Assembly: GCF_900112135.1 (NCBI RefSeq)
Contig: NZ_FOLC01000009.1
Location: forward strand, 1 to 53,516
DNA: 53,516 nucleotides
Origin: Collimonas sp. OK412
GTDB taxonomy: Bacteria > Pseudomonadota > Gammaproteobacteria > Burkholderiales > Burkholderiaceae_D
Reading direction: 5' to 3'
The notes below the pieces were generated by a model. It saw only the letters and a list, made by a program, of their open reading frames with translations, had not been told where the DNA came from and ran no database searches. Position 1 is the first letter of the stretch, and every line of letters begins with the position of its first letter. Both the position numbers and the translations under genes were made by a program. Positions 28,681 through 38,029 of the stretch are shown here, one piece after another.

Positions 28681-29220
28681 CTATTTTCCTTGCGCCACGA
28701 CGACCAGCGCAGGCCGCAGCAAGCGGTCGGCGATGGCGTAGCCCTTCTGCAGCACAGTCACCACGGTATTGGCTTCCTGCTCCGCCGGAACGGTCGAAAT
28801 TGCCTGGTGTTTCATCGGATCGAGCTTGTCGCCGACTTGCGGCGAGATTTCCGTCAGGCGGTTTCTTTCGAAGGCGGAAGACAGCTGTTTCAGCGTCATT
28901 TCCACGCCTTCCTTGAGCGACTCCAGCGACGGCGTTTCGATCTTCAGCGCCATTTCCAGGTTGTCCTTGACCGGCACCAGCGCCTCGGCAAAACCTTCGA
29001 TCGCAAATTTGTGAGCACGGGCAATATCTTCCTGAGCGCGGCGGCGAACGTTTTCCGACTCAGCCTTGGCGCGCAGGAAAGCATCCTGCATTTCAGCGAT
29101 CTTGGCTTGCGCTTCCGACAACTGGGTTTCCAGCGTCGTTTCGGGAATTACCGTTGCATCTTCGGCAACCGGGGTCTTTTCCGTTTGCGCCTGTTCGTTC
29201 TGATTTTCCATGTGTTCCAT
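28681..29220 (-). CDS. grpE: nucleotide exchange factor GrpE
   Basis: Releases ADP from DnaK and acts as a thermosensor in the chaperone cycle. The 179-residue protein has an acidic, Gln/Glu-rich amino end, a long helical coiled-coil region (about 30-85, with [20 protein letters not shown]) and the C-terminal beta domain with the family signature around [11 protein letters not shown] to [24 protein letters not shown] stands eight bases before the ATG at 29220, favouring it over a second ATG nine bases on. It is the first gene of the heat-shock operon, below a sigma-32-type promoter. Confidence 0.95.
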   Translation of the reverse strand: MEHMENQNEQAQTEKTPVAEDATVIPETTLETQLSEAQAKIAEMQDAFLRAKAESENVRRRAQEDIARAHKFAIEGFAEALVPVKDNLEMALKIETPSLESLKEGVEMTLKQLSSAFERNRLTEISPQVGDKLDPMKHQAISTVPAEQEANTVVTVLQKGYAIADRLLRPALVVVAQGK

Positions 29221-29262
29221 TCAAAAATCTCCAACAATCAATAACTTACTAAGTATAGGAAG

Positions 29263-29295
29263 CCAAATGAGGCTATGCCCTTACTTTTTCAAGGG
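29263..29295 (-). promoter_or_regulatory. grpE: sigma-32-type promoter of the grpE operon
   Basis: On the minus strand CCCTTGAAA (29295-29287), a 14-base spacer and CCTCATTT (29272-29265) match the heat-shock consensus closely. It is about 45 bases before the grpE ATG. No CIRCE element (TTAGCACTC-N9-GAGTGCTAA) is present here although hrcA is encoded in this window. Confidence 0.82.
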
Positions 29296-29713
29296 TTAAA
29301 AAAAATGCGCCCTGATTTGGCTGCGAGCCGCGATTCAATCGCCGGGAAATGATCAAACCCGGCAACAATTTGAAACAAGATTTACCAGCCAAGGTTTGCT
29401 GCAACGCGGCATTGGAACTAAGCTGCAGGTGTGGGCTCAAACAGATGAATGTTGCCCTGTCCCAACAAACAAAAAAGGAAATATCGTGAAACTGCCGTTA
29501 ATTTCCGCATTCCTGGTCGTTTATATTTTGCTTGCAGCAAGCTGGATCAGCTATTCGCAACTGATCGCATTATATTGACTTTGGCTATTCGCCTTTGCAA
29601 CTTGCAAAACAAGCAATAACCATCCATTAGCACCCGGTATCGGGCGCTCATTATAGTTGTGCCTGGCCGCAGCGGCGCAAAACACTCAAAATTTCCAGAC
29701 CGGCCAGGCCGCT
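29296..29713. other. grpE-hemH intergenic stretch
   Basis: Apart from the 30-residue reading frame at 29486, this stretch holds only a GCACCCG-GTAT-CGGGCGC hairpin (29630-29647, one G-T pair) without a T-run. It may end or process transcripts between the small frame and hemH. No other gene or RNA is evident. Confidence 0.5.
29486..29578 (+). CDS. possible 30-residue single-span membrane protein
   Basis: A GTG start preceded by AAAGGAAATATC opens a 30-residue frame: a short polar start (KLP), one hydrophobic span (LISAFLVVYILLAASWI) and a short tail ending SQLIALY. This is the usual shape of bacterial small membrane proteins, with a well-placed ribosome site. A longer in-frame reading from 29396 lacks such a site. 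It has no recognised family and faces away from grpE. It is supported only by composition and ribosome site. Confidence 0.5.
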   Translation: MKLPLISAFLVVYILLAASWISYSQLIALY

Positions 29714-30814
29714 TTATTGGCTGGCGCCCAGGCGCATTGCCTGTTGCCGCGACGCTTCAGCCTGCTGCTTCAATTCTTCCCGCTCACTCTCTGTGGTAGG
29801 CCAGCCGATCAGGTGCTCCTCGGCCAGCGAAGCCATGCCTGCTATCCAGGCCGGCGCCTGGTTCAGGCAGGCGATGAAGTGGAACTCCTTGCCGCCCGCC
29901 CTCAGGAAATCCTGTTTCGCCTCTATCGCAATTTCTTCCAACGTCTCCAGGCAATCGCTGGTGAAACCCGGGCACATCACATCAACCCGGCCGACGCCCT
30001 GCTTTGCCAGCTTTTGCAGGGTCGGCGCGGTGTACGGCTGCAGCCATTCGGCCTTGCCGAAGCGCGACTGGAAGGTCAATTGATACTGCTCGGGCCCGAG
30101 TCCTAGCTGCTGCGCCAGCAGGCGCGCGGTTTTCTGGCATTCGCAATGATAAGGGTCGCCCAGCAGCAGGGTGCGCTTGGGTACGCCATGGAAACTCATG
30201 ATCAGCTTGTCGGGCGTGCCGTGCATCGCCCAGTAAGCCAGCACCGACTCCTTCAGCGCCTGGATATAAGCTTCGTGATCGTGGTAATGCTTGATGAAAC
30301 GCAGTTCGGGGACATTGCGCACCTGCGCGTAGTGCGCAAATACCGCGTCATAGATCGATGCCGTGGTGGTCGCCGAATATTGCGGATACGCGGGCAAGAC
30401 CAGGATCCGTTCGCAGCCGTCGACTTTCAACTGCCCCAGCACTTCCGGTATCGAAGGCGAACCGTAACGCATCGCATAGGCTACCTGCACTTGATGGCCG
30501 CGTTGTCCCAAGTAACCGCGCAACAGGATCGCCTGTTTGCTGGTGTGGACTTTCAGCGGCGAGCCTTCGTTGCTCCAGATGGAAGCATATTTATGCGCCG
30601 ACTTGCTGGAGCGGAACGGCAGGATCACGCAATGCAAAATCAGCCACCAGAGCGCCCGCGGTATTTCCACCACTCGCGGATCGGACAGGAATTGCTTCAG
30701 GTAGCTGCGCACCGCCTTGGTGGTAGGCGCATCCGGCGTGCCCAGGTTGACCAGCAGGATTGCGGTCTTGCCGGCCTTGCCATGAGTGAACGGAGGTTCT
30801 TTACGGAATGCCAT
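29714..30814 (-). CDS. hemH: ferrochelatase
   Basis: Inserts ferrous iron into protoporphyrin IX, the last step of protoheme synthesis, at the inner face of the membrane. The 366-residue protein has AILLVNLGTPDAP near the start and LIMSFHGVPKRTL with the invariant catalytic histidine. CPGFTSDCLETLEEIAIEAK carries the second family signature, including the conserved glutamate. It lies between grpE and recN on the minus strand, 23 bases after the recN stop codon. A HemJ-like membrane protein in the window (45596) may act earlier in the same pathway. Confidence 0.95.
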   Translation of the reverse strand: MAFRKEPPFTHGKAGKTAILLVNLGTPDAPTTKAVRSYLKQFLSDPRVVEIPRALWWLILHCVILPFRSSKSAHKYASIWSNEGSPLKVHTSKQAILLRGYLGQRGHQVQVAYAMRYGSPSIPEVLGQLKVDGCERILVLPAYPQYSATTTASIYDAVFAHYAQVRNVPELRFIKHYHDHEAYIQALKESVLAYWAMHGTPDKLIMSFHGVPKRTLLLGDPYHCECQKTARLLAQQLGLGPEQYQLTFQSRFGKAEWLQPYTAPTLQKLAKQGVGRVDVMCPGFTSDCLETLEEIAIEAKQDFLRAGGKEFHFIACLNQAPAWIAGMASLAEEHLIGWPTTESEREELKQQAEASRQQAMRLGASQ

Positions 30815-30837
30815 GCGAACAGATCCAGGAAACAGGG

Positions 30838-32508
30838 TTAGAGCGCCAGCAGTTCACGCGCATGCTTGCGCGTGGTTGCGGTAATCTCAAGGCCGCCGAG
30901 CATGCGGGCGATTTCTTCGATCCGGTTCTTGGCGTCGAGGCCGTCGATCGCCGACACCGTCTTGTTGCCCTGGCTTTGCTTGCTGACCTGGAAGTGCTGG
31001 TTGGCCTGGCTCGCAACCTGAGGCAAGTGGGTGACGCACAGCACCTGGCGATCCTGTCCCAGGCGTTTCAGCAAGCGTCCGACCACTTCCGCCACGCCAC
31101 CGCCGATGCCGCTGTCGACTTCATCGAAAATCAAGGTCGGCGTCGCGGTCGAACTGGAAGTAATCACCGAAATCGCCAACGCTATCCGCGCCAGCTCGCC
31201 GCCCGAGGCGACTTTGGCCAAGGGCCGCGGCGCCACGCCGGCATGACCCGCCACCAGGAACTCCACCTGCTCGACGCCATAGCTGGCTGCCTCGCAAGGA
31301 TTGAGCGCAACCGCAAAACGGCCGCCGCTCATGCTCAAATCCTGCATCGCCGCAGTCACCGCCGAGCCCAGCGCCTGGGCCGCCTTGGTCCGTGCTTTTG
31401 ACAGCTTTTGCGCCAACGCCAGGTAGGTTGCTTTCAGCTTTTCTTCCTGCGCCTTCATGGCGTCGAGATCGCTGGCGTCGGCCAGCTGGCGCAGCTGCTG
31501 CGACAAGGTTTCCAGCTCCTGCGGCAGTTCGTCCGGCGCCAGCCGGAATTTGCGGCCGGCCGAATGGATCGCTTCCATCCGGTCTTCGACCTGGTGCAGG
31601 CGCGCCGGATCGAGCTCGACCCGGCTCAGGTAATCGTTCAGCGCGTAGACCGCCTCCTGCAGCTGGATGCGCGCCGGCTCCAGCGCTTCCAGCACCGGCT
31701 TGAGGCTGCTGTCGACATCGACCAGCTTGCCGATCTTCTGGTTCAGCGCCGACAGCTGCGACAACATCGGCGGGCTGTCGTTGGCGTCGTTTTCGGAAAT
31801 CACGCTGAGCGCTTCCTGCGCCCCTTCGATCAGGCTGGCGGCATGCGACAGGCGGCTGTGCTCGTTGGTGATCTCATCCCATTCGCCCGGCTTGACCGCC
31901 AGCTTTTCCAGTTCGCCGACCTGCCACTCCAGGCGTTCCCGTTCCAGCAGCACGTTCTTGGCGTTGGTTTCAAATTCTTCGCGCTGGCGCGCCAGCGAAC
32001 GCCAGCTTTTGAAGGCGCCGGCCACTGCCAGCAGGTCGTCCTGCAAGCCGGCTTGTCCATCCAGCAACAGCCGCTGGGCGTCGCTTTTCAGCAAAGACTG
32101 GTGCGCATGCTGGCCGTGGATGTCGACCAGCATTTCGCCCAGCTCGCGCAGTTGTCCCGCGGTTGCCGCCACGCCGTTGATGAACGCCTTGGAACGGCCG
32201 GCGTTGTCGATCACGCGCCGCATCAGGATCACGCCGTCTTCGCTGGCGAATTCGTTCTGCGCCAGCCAGCCGCCGACTTCGCCATCGGTCTCGCCGGCCA
32301 GCGCGAACTCCGCCGTCACGTCCGCCTTGGCCGCGCCTTCGCGCACCACGCTGGCGTCGCCGCGGCCGCCCAGCGCCAGCGCCAGGGCATCGATCAGGAT
32401 GGATTTGCCGGCGCCGGTTTCGCCGGTGAATACGGTAAAGCCGGCGGCGAACTCAAGCTCGATGGCATCGACAATGACAAAATCGCGGATGGAAAGTGTG
32501 CGCAGCAT
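30838..32508 (-). CDS. recN: DNA repair protein RecN
   Basis: SMC-like ATPase that holds DNA ends during double-strand break repair. The 556-residue protein starts MLRTLSIRDFVIVDAIELEF, has Walker A FTGETGAGKSILIDAL and a long central coiled coil. Toward the end come the ABC signature LAKVASGGELARIALAI and Walker B TLIFDEVDSGIGG. The ATG at 32508 fits the family N-terminus; a longer frame to 32574 adds residues unlike RecN. It follows the NAD kinase gene by 84 bases and precedes hemH on the same strand. Confidence 0.95.
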   Translation of the reverse strand: MLRTLSIRDFVIVDAIELEFAAGFTVFTGETGAGKSILIDALALALGGRGDASVVREGAAKADVTAEFALAGETDGEVGGWLAQNEFASEDGVILMRRVIDNAGRSKAFINGVAATAGQLRELGEMLVDIHGQHAHQSLLKSDAQRLLLDGQAGLQDDLLAVAGAFKSWRSLARQREEFETNAKNVLLERERLEWQVGELEKLAVKPGEWDEITNEHSRLSHAASLIEGAQEALSVISENDANDSPPMLSQLSALNQKIGKLVDVDSSLKPVLEALEPARIQLQEAVYALNDYLSRVELDPARLHQVEDRMEAIHSAGRKFRLAPDELPQELETLSQQLRQLADASDLDAMKAQEEKLKATYLALAQKLSKARTKAAQALGSAVTAAMQDLSMSGGRFAVALNPCEAASYGVEQVEFLVAGHAGVAPRPLAKVASGGELARIALAISVITSSSTATPTLIFDEVDSGIGGGVAEVVGRLLKRLGQDRQVLCVTHLPQVASQANQHFQVSKQSQGNKTVSAIDGLDAKNRIEEIARMLGGLEITATTRKHARELLAL

Positions 32509-32592
32509 GGGAGGGCTCGAAATAGGTGTAAATACAACGCTGGCCTGGCAGCGCCAGGCAATGTCGGCCAGCATAACAAAATCGGCGGCGGC

Positions 32593-33474
32593 TTACTTGA
32601 GCTGCCCTTCCGCCGACGGATATTCGTTCCAGTGCAGCTTTTGCCGCAAGGTGTCGTAATAACTCCAGCCGGCCGGATGCAAAAAGGTGATGGTATGTTC
32701 GGAGCGCCGTATCAGGATGCGGTCGCCATGCTGCAGGCTGGCCAGCGACTGCATGTCGAAATTGGCGCTCATGTCGCGGCCGTTGACGATTTCAATCACG
32801 ATTTCGCTGCTGTCCGGGACCACGATAGGCCGGTTCGACAGCGCATGCGGCGCAATCGGCACGAGCACGATGCCGCCCAGCGAGGGATGCAGCAAAGGCC
32901 CGCCGGCGGACAGGGAATACGCGGTCGAGCCGGTCGGCGTCGCCACGATCAGGCCGTCGGAACGCTGGTTGTACATGAAGCGGCCGTCGACCTCGACCAT
33001 CAGTTCCGCCATGCCCGAGCCGGCGCCGCGCGCCACCACCACGTCGTTGAACGCCAGCGCGCTGAAGATCTGCTGGCCGTCGCGCATGACCGACCCTTGC
33101 AACAGGCTGCGCCGTTCCGATTCGACCTTACCGTCCAGCATTTCGCCCAGCACCGGCAACATGCGCTCCAGCGAGATATCGGTGATGAAACCGAGGCGGC
33201 CCTGGTTGATGCCGATCAAAGGCACATCGTAAGGCGCCAGCTGGCGCGCAATGCCCAGCATGGTGCCGTCGCCGCCGACAATGATCGCGGCGTCAGCCTG
33301 CTGGCCGATCTGCGCCGGCGTCATCGCGGCGATCGGCAGCGCGACGTTCTGCGCAGTCTCGGTCTCCAGCACCACATGGTGGCCGCGTCCTTGCAGGAAA
33401 TCGGCGATTTCAGTCAGCGACTCGGAAATGCCGGCGGCGAAATACTTGCCGACGATCGCAATGGTTTTCGGCAT
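32593..33474 (-). CDS. nadK: NAD kinase
   Basis: Phosphorylates NAD to NADP. The 293-residue protein begins [20 protein letters not shown], carries the diagnostic GGDGTMLG (Gly67-Gly70), [12 protein letters not shown], and the C-terminal [19 protein letters not shown] motif that completes the NAD pocket. The ATG at 33474 fits the family start; in-frame residues further upstream shadow the divergent HAD gene. It lies upstream of recN, an arrangement common in proteobacteria. The 91 bases to the divergent HAD gene must hold both promoters. Confidence 0.95.
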   Translation of the reverse strand: MPKTIAIVGKYFAAGISESLTEIADFLQGRGHHVVLETETAQNVALPIAAMTPAQIGQQADAAIIVGGDGTMLGIARQLAPYDVPLIGINQGRLGFITDISLERMLPVLGEMLDGKVESERRSLLQGSVMRDGQQIFSALAFNDVVVARGAGSGMAELMVEVDGRFMYNQRSDGLIVATPTGSTAYSLSAGGPLLHPSLGGIVLVPIAPHALSNRPIVVPDSSEIVIEIVNGRDMSANFDMQSLASLQHGDRILIRRSEHTITFLHPAGWSYYDTLRQKLHWNEYPSAEGQLK

Positions 33475-33565
33475 AGGTTCTAGCAAAACCGCTTGAGAAG
33501 GTAATTTTATAGGCCACATGCTGGCGATTAGACCATAATTTAGGCTTGCAATGAAGGATACGCAC

Positions 33566-34315
33566 ATGGCCCTGACGAATAATTCAGCTATCTTCCCTGG
33601 TTCCCGGCCCGGCAAATCGCCCGCCGTCAAAGCGGTGCTGTTCGACCTCGACGATACGCTGTGGCCGATCGTGCCGGTGATCGCGCGCGCCGAACAGCTG
33701 CTGTTCGACTGGCTGCGCCAGAATGCTCCCGCGGTCGCCCGCGAGTTCACCATCGAGAGCCTGCGCCAGCAGCGCATGGCGCTGGTGGCGAGCAACCCGG
33801 TGTTCAAGTTCGACCTGTGGCGGCTGCGCCATGCGGCGCTGACGATTGCTTTCAACAGCGTCGGCGAAGACGCCGGCAAAGTGGATGCGGCGATGGCGGT
33901 ATTTTCCGAAGCGCGCCACGCGGTGACGCCGTTCGCCGACGTCCAGCCGGCCTTGGTGCGGCTCAGCCGGCGCCTGCCGCTGGGTACGGTCTCGAACGGT
34001 TTCGCCGATCTCGGCAAAATCGGCCTGGCCGAGCATTTCCAGGCATCGATCGCAGCCCACAGCTTCGGCTGCGCCAAACCCGATCCCAGCATTTTCCATG
34101 CGGCTTGCGCAGCGCTGAACGTGGCGCCGGAACAAGCGGTGTATGTCGGCGACGACCCGTTGCTGGACGTGGTCGGCGCCCAGCAAGCCGGTTTGCAGGC
34201 GGTCTGGATCAACCGTTTCGAGCGCGTGCTGCCGGCCGGCATCAGCGCCCAGGCCAGCTGCGCCAGCCTGCTTGAGCTGGAGACGTGGCTGGAACAAACC
34301 GCGGTTAGCCGCTAA
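33566..34315 (+). CDS. HAD family hydrolase
   Basis: A 249-residue phosphatase-like protein of the HAD-IA type. Motif I is [12 protein letters not shown], motif II is the [12 protein letters not shown] threonine/serine region, the conserved lysine lies in [14 protein letters not shown], and motif IV is [18 protein letters not shown]. The ATG at 33566 has GAAGGA seven bases upstream; an ATG five codons earlier is possible but poorer. The substrate cannot be told from sequence. It is divergent from nadK and followed by hrcA after 66 bases. Confidence 0.85.
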   Translation: MALTNNSAIFPGSRPGKSPAVKAVLFDLDDTLWPIVPVIARAEQLLFDWLRQNAPAVAREFTIESLRQQRMALVASNPVFKFDLWRLRHAALTIAFNSVGEDAGKVDAAMAVFSEARHAVTPFADVQPALVRLSRRLPLGTVSNGFADLGKIGLAEHFQASIAAHSFGCAKPDPSIFHAACAALNVAPEQAVYVGDDPLLDVVGAQQAGLQAVWINRFERVLPAGISAQASCASLLELETWLEQTAVSR

Positions 34316-34381
34316 AACAGTGTATAAGTGCATGCATAAGCCGCTGGCATGCAAGCCCGGCGCTCGCTAAAATACAACTAT

Positions 34382-35404
34382 ATGCAACTAGATAATCGCG
34401 CTCAAACCCTGCTCAAAGCCCTGGTCGAACGGTATATCGCCGACGGCCAGCCGGTTGGCTCGCGTGCCTTGTCCAAGATCTCGGGCCTGGAACTGTCGCC
34501 GGCGACGATACGCAACATCATGGCTGACCTTGAGGAAATGGGCTTTGTCGCCAGTCCCCACACCTCAGCCGGCCGGGTGCCTACCCCGCGCGGCTACCGC
34601 ATGTTTGTCGACACCCTGCTGACGGTCGAGCCGATAGACGAAACCGCGCTGGAATCGAAGATGCAGGCGCGGCTGCAGCCGAATTCGCAACAAAAGATCA
34701 TTGCCAATGCGGCACAAGTGTTGTCATCCCTATCGCATTTTGCGGGCGTGGTGCTGTCGCCGCGGCGCGAATCGATTTTCCAGCAGATCGAATTCCTGCG
34801 GCTGTCGGAAAAACGCATCCTGCTGGTGATCGTCAGTCCCAACGGCGACGTCCAGAACCGGCTGCTGCTGACCGATGTCGACTACAGCCCGGCCAAGCTG
34901 GTGCAGGCCGCCAATTACATCAACCAGCATTACGGCGGCCTCAGCCTGGACGATGTCCGCCTGCGCCTGCAAGGCGAACTGCGCAAGCTGCGCGACGACA
35001 TGACCTGGCTGATGCAGGCCGCGGTCGAAGCCGGCAGCGACGCCATGACCGACAATAGCGACGAAGTGGTGATTTCAGGCGAACGCAACCTGCTCAGCGT
35101 CACCGACTTGTCCTCGAACATGGATTCCTTGCGCAAGCTGTTCGACATGTTCGAGCAAAAAACCAGCCTGATGCAGCTGCTCGATATTTCTGGCAAAGCC
35201 ACCGGCGTCCAGATTTTCATCGGCGGCGAATCGCAGCTGGTGCCGATGGACGAAATGAGCGTGGTGACCGCGCCCTACGAGGTCAACGGCAAGATTGTCG
35301 GCACGCTGGGCGTGATCGGCCCGACCCGGATGGCGTATGAACGCGTGATCCCGATCGTGAATATCACCGCCAAGCTGCTGTCGAACGCCTTGAGCCACAG
35401 CTGA
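34382..35404 (+). CDS. hrcA: heat-inducible transcription repressor HrcA
   Basis: Represses chaperone genes by binding CIRCE elements; its folding depends on GroE. The 340-residue protein starts [20 protein letters not shown] with a winged-helix region carrying [20 protein letters not shown] and [13 protein letters not shown], followed by [20 protein letters not shown], and then the GAF-like dimer domain. An in-frame extension of 11 codons lacks family similarity. No CIRCE element was found in this window, including before grpE and dnaK, so its targets (probably groESL) lie elsewhere. The TfoX-like gene follows 12 bases after its stop. Confidence 0.95.
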   Translation: MQLDNRAQTLLKALVERYIADGQPVGSRALSKISGLELSPATIRNIMADLEEMGFVASPHTSAGRVPTPRGYRMFVDTLLTVEPIDETALESKMQARLQPNSQQKIIANAAQVLSSLSHFAGVVLSPRRESIFQQIEFLRLSEKRILLVIVSPNGDVQNRLLLTDVDYSPAKLVQAANYINQHYGGLSLDDVRLRLQGELRKLRDDMTWLMQAAVEAGSDAMTDNSDEVVISGERNLLSVTDLSSNMDSLRKLFDMFEQKTSLMQLLDISGKATGVQIFIGGESQLVPMDEMSVVTAPYEVNGKIVGTLGVIGPTRMAYERVIPIVNITAKLLSNALSHS

Positions 35405-35416
35405 GCCGCCTGGAAC

Positions 35417-35788
35417 ATGTCCCGCAACGACGCCGTCATCGACTATATCCGCGAGCTGCTGGCGCCGCTGGGCGCCATCAGCGCGCGCAGGATGTTCGGC
35501 GGCTACGGCGTCTACCACGATAGCGTGATGATCGCCCTGGTTGCCGATGGCGTCCTGTATCTCAAGACCGACGACGAAACCCGGCCGCAGTTCGCCGCCG
35601 CCGGATGCACGCCCTGCGTCTTTGAAAGCAAAGGAAAAACCATTGAGATGAGCTACTGGTCGGCGCCTGAAGACGCGATGGATTCAGCCGCGGCGATGAC
35701 GCCCTGGGCGCGTCTGGCCTATGCGGCAGCGGTGCGCAAGGCTAACGCCAAGCCGGCGCCGAAGGCGCGCAAGCGCAAAGCAGCGTAA
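35417..35788 (+). CDS. TfoX/Sxy N-terminal domain protein
   Basis: A 123-residue protein with only the TfoX N-terminal domain: an ARRMFGGYGVYHDSVMIALV core and TDDETRPQFAAAGCTPCVF with two cysteines near the middle. The C-terminal end is a basic, Ala/Lys-rich tail (KPAPKARKRKAA). In some gammaproteobacteria two-domain TfoX controls competence; single-domain relatives like this one have no proven role. It sits 12 bases after hrcA and converges on fur with nine bases between the stops. Confidence 0.88.
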   Translation: MSRNDAVIDYIRELLAPLGAISARRMFGGYGVYHDSVMIALVADGVLYLKTDDETRPQFAAAGCTPCVFESKGKTIEMSYWSAPEDAMDSAAAMTPWARLAYAAAVRKANAKPAPKARKRKAA

Positions 35789-35797
35789 GAACTGGCA

Positions 35798-36223
35798 TCA
35801 GCCTTTTTTCTTGCGGCAATCGCGGCAATGGCCATACAGCGCCAGCGCATGGTCGGCGATTTCGAAACCGTGGTCCTTGGCGACGATTTTCTGGCGCTTT
35901 TCAATTTCTTCGTCGTAAAACTCTTCCACCAGGCCGCAATCCAGGCAAACCAGATGGTCGTGGTGCGAGCCTTCATTGAGTTCAAACACGGCCTTGCCGG
36001 TTTCAAAATGATTGCGCTGCAACAGCCCGGCCTGCTCGAATTGGGTCAGTACGCGGTACACGGTCGCCAGGCCGACATCGAGGTTGTCGCTCAGCAGGAT
36101 TTTATAGACGTCCTCGGCGCTCAGATGGCGTACTTCGCTATTCTGGAAGATTTCCAGGATTTTGAGGCGTGGCAACGTGGCTTTGAGGCCGCTGGCTTTC
36201 AGTTCGGATGGATTGTTCGGCAT
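35798..36223 (-). CDS. fur: ferric uptake regulator Fur
   Basis: Iron-dependent repressor of 141 residues. The winged helix covers about 1-85 ([53 protein letters not shown]). Metal-site motifs follow: [18 protein letters not shown] with the His and CxxC cluster, and a second CRDC near the C-terminus. It is divergent from bamE, an order common in proteobacteria. Several likely iron-regulated genes (hemP, bfd, tonB, bfr) lie in the same window. The 74-base gap to bamE has no convincing Fur box. Confidence 0.96.
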   Translation of the reverse strand: MPNNPSELKASGLKATLPRLKILEIFQNSEVRHLSAEDVYKILLSDNLDVGLATVYRVLTQFEQAGLLQRNHFETGKAVFELNEGSHHDHLVCLDCGLVEEFYDEEIEKRQKIVAKDHGFEIADHALALYGHCRDCRKKKG

Positions 36224-36297
36224 GTTTTGGTCACAAATGGATGATCTGCTTTATCATATAGCGTTTTAGCACAGTTGCTCAATCAATTGAGATCCTT

Positions 36298-36876
36298 ATG
36301 CGAATGTTGCTCTCCCCTGTCCGTACCTCCGCCCGCATCGTCCCTTTAGCCGCTGCAGTTGTCTTGATGGCTGCCCTGGCCGGCTGCGCTTCAAAAAAAC
36401 CCCTGCTCGACCAGTCCGCTGCCAGCGCAGATCCGGCGGCGGCCCCTGTAGTCACCGATACCAGCGGAGTGCAAACCGTCAAGCATCGCCGCTTCCTGGG
36501 CATCTTCTCCCCTTACCGGATCGATATCCAGCAGGGAAATTTTGTCTCGAAAGAAATGTTGGCACAAGTTAAAGAAGGCATGACGCGAGAACAAGTGCGT
36601 TTCGCGCTCGGCACGCCGTTGCTGACCGACCTGTTCCATGAAGATCGCTGGGACTACGTGTTCCGCCTGCAAAAGGGCAATGGCGAAATCACCACCAGCC
36701 GGGTCAGCGTTTTCTTCAACGGCAACCTGCTGGCGCGCGTCGACGGCGGCAACCTGCCTACCGAGAACGACTACCTGGACCGGCTTTCAGGCGGCGCGGC
36801 AGAAGCCAAGAAGAGCGTCAAGAATGTGGAAATTGCCCCAACCGTGCCTAGCGCGCCAGGCCCTTCCAAGAACTGA
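36298..36876 (+). CDS. bamE: outer membrane assembly factor BamE
   Basis: Small lipoprotein subunit of the BAM complex, which inserts beta-barrel proteins in the outer membrane. The 192-residue precursor has a lipoprotein signal with lipobox LAGC (MAALAGCASKK). The SmpA/OmlA domain covers about 70-145, with MLAQVKEGMTREQVRFALGT and FHEDRWDYVFRLQKGNG. The C-terminal extension (about 150-192) is low in complexity. It is divergent from fur and 31 bases before dapB. The start at 36298 gives a basic amino end suited to export. Confidence 0.92.
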   Translation: MRMLLSPVRTSARIVPLAAAVVLMAALAGCASKKPLLDQSAASADPAAAPVVTDTSGVQTVKHRRFLGIFSPYRIDIQQGNFVSKEMLAQVKEGMTREQVRFALGTPLLTDLFHEDRWDYVFRLQKGNGEITTSRVSVFFNGNLLARVDGGNLPTENDYLDRLSGGAAEAKKSVKNVEIAPTVPSAPGPSKN

Positions 36877-36907
36877 TTTATAAATTGTCCAGATCGTCGA
36901 ATTGATA

Positions 36908-37714
36908 ATGACTCAGATGAAAATAGCCGTTGCAGGCGCCTCGGGACGCATGGGACGCATGCTGGTCGAGGCGATCCAGAACGCCGACGACGCGCTGCTG
37001 GCCGGTGCGCTGGGCGTGCCGGGCACGCCTGAACTGGGAACCGACGCTGCGGCGTTCCTGGGCAAGCCTGCCGATGTCCTGATCGAAGCCGACCTGGCCA
37101 AGGGCTTGGCGCAAGCGGCCTACCTGATCGATTTCACCCGTCCCGAAGGCACGCTGAAGCATCTGGATTACTGCGCCGCCCATGGCATCAAGATGATTAT
37201 CGGCACCACCGGTTTCGATGAAGCCGGCAAGGCTGCAATCGCGGCGGCGGCGAAAAAGACCGCTATCGTGTTCGCTTCCAACATGAGCGTCGGCGTCAAT
37301 GTCACGCTGAAATTGCTGGAGATGGCGGCCAAGAGCTTTTCCCATGGCTACGACATCGAAATCATCGAAGCCCATCATCGCCATAAGGTCGACGCCCCCT
37401 CCGGCACCGCGCTGATGATGGGTGAAGTCGTCGCTGGCGCGCTCGGGCGCAAGCTGGACGACGTCGCAGTCTATGCCCGCGAAGGCATCACCGGGGAACG
37501 CGATCCGTCCTCGATCGGTTTTGCCGCCATCCGCGGCGGCGATATCGTCGGCGACCATACGGTGCTGTTTGCCGGCATCGGCGAACGCGTAGAGATCACG
37601 CACAAATCATCCAGCCGTGTCACTTACGCCCAGGGCGCCTTGCGCGCGGCACGTTTCCTGCGCGACAAGAGCAGCGGCCTGTATGACATGCAGGATGTAC
37701 TGGGCCTGCGCTGA
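36908..37714 (+). CDS. dapB: 4-hydroxy-tetrahydrodipicolinate reductase
   Basis: NAD(P)H-dependent step of lysine and diaminopimelate synthesis. The 268-residue protein starts [20 protein letters not shown] (nucleotide-binding GxxGxMG), then [26 protein letters not shown] and the signature [20 protein letters not shown] with the catalytic histidines and lysine. The first possible start is a TTG at 36902; I prefer the ATG at 36908. It follows bamE on the same strand and ends before a wobble-rich terminator. Confidence 0.95.
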   Translation: MTQMKIAVAGASGRMGRMLVEAIQNADDALLAGALGVPGTPELGTDAAAFLGKPADVLIEADLAKGLAQAAYLIDFTRPEGTLKHLDYCAAHGIKMIIGTTGFDEAGKAAIAAAAKKTAIVFASNMSVGVNVTLKLLEMAAKSFSHGYDIEIIEAHHRHKVDAPSGTALMMGEVVAGALGRKLDDVAVYAREGITGERDPSSIGFAAIRGGDIVGDHTVLFAGIGERVEITHKSSSRVTYAQGALRAARFLRDKSSGLYDMQDVLGLR

Positions 37715-37758
37715 CGCCGGCCTTCAACAAACTCCTCCCTCCAAGTAATTCACTGAAT

Positions 37759-37789
37759 CCGGTGGGGCCGCCTGGCCTTGCCGGTTTTT
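37759..37789 (+). terminator. terminator after dapB
   Basis: CCGGTGGGGCC (37759-37769) pairs with GGCCTTGCCGG (37774-37784), with three G-U pairs in RNA and a four-base loop, followed by five T. It lies 45 bases beyond the dapB stop. Confidence 0.75.
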
Positions 37790-38029
37790 CCCTCGACCTT
37801 CGCTTCCTTCTCGCGGTTTCCCTTCACTAGTCCGCTGCACCGCTTCCGCATCAACACTTTCCGCTTGGCAATTCAATAATTCGATCAAATTACTCCAGCT
37901 TGCAAGTTTGCATGTAACATCCTATTTTTATTTGTATCTTAATGTGTCTGAAAGTAACAAAGCAGGTACAGCCCTGCAAAACATATATTTTTAGCACCAT
38001 TTTTACCCCAATTCTGATCGCCCACGCAT
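37790..38029. other. intergenic stretch before the PAP2-like/DUF535 gene
   Basis: An AT-rich region from about 37870 onward presumably holds the promoter of the next gene, but no -35/-10 pair stands out. No frame here has protein features and no RNA gene is recognised. Confidence 0.4.

Noticed and set aside
31408-33483. 691-residue plus-strand frame over recN and nadK
   Set aside because: It is the GC-rich antisense shadow of two well-recognised genes; its protein is Arg/Gln/His-rich without domains.
36224-36297. Possible Fur box between fur and bamE
   Set aside because: Best alignment to the 19-base consensus gives about 10 matches, too weak to claim autoregulation.
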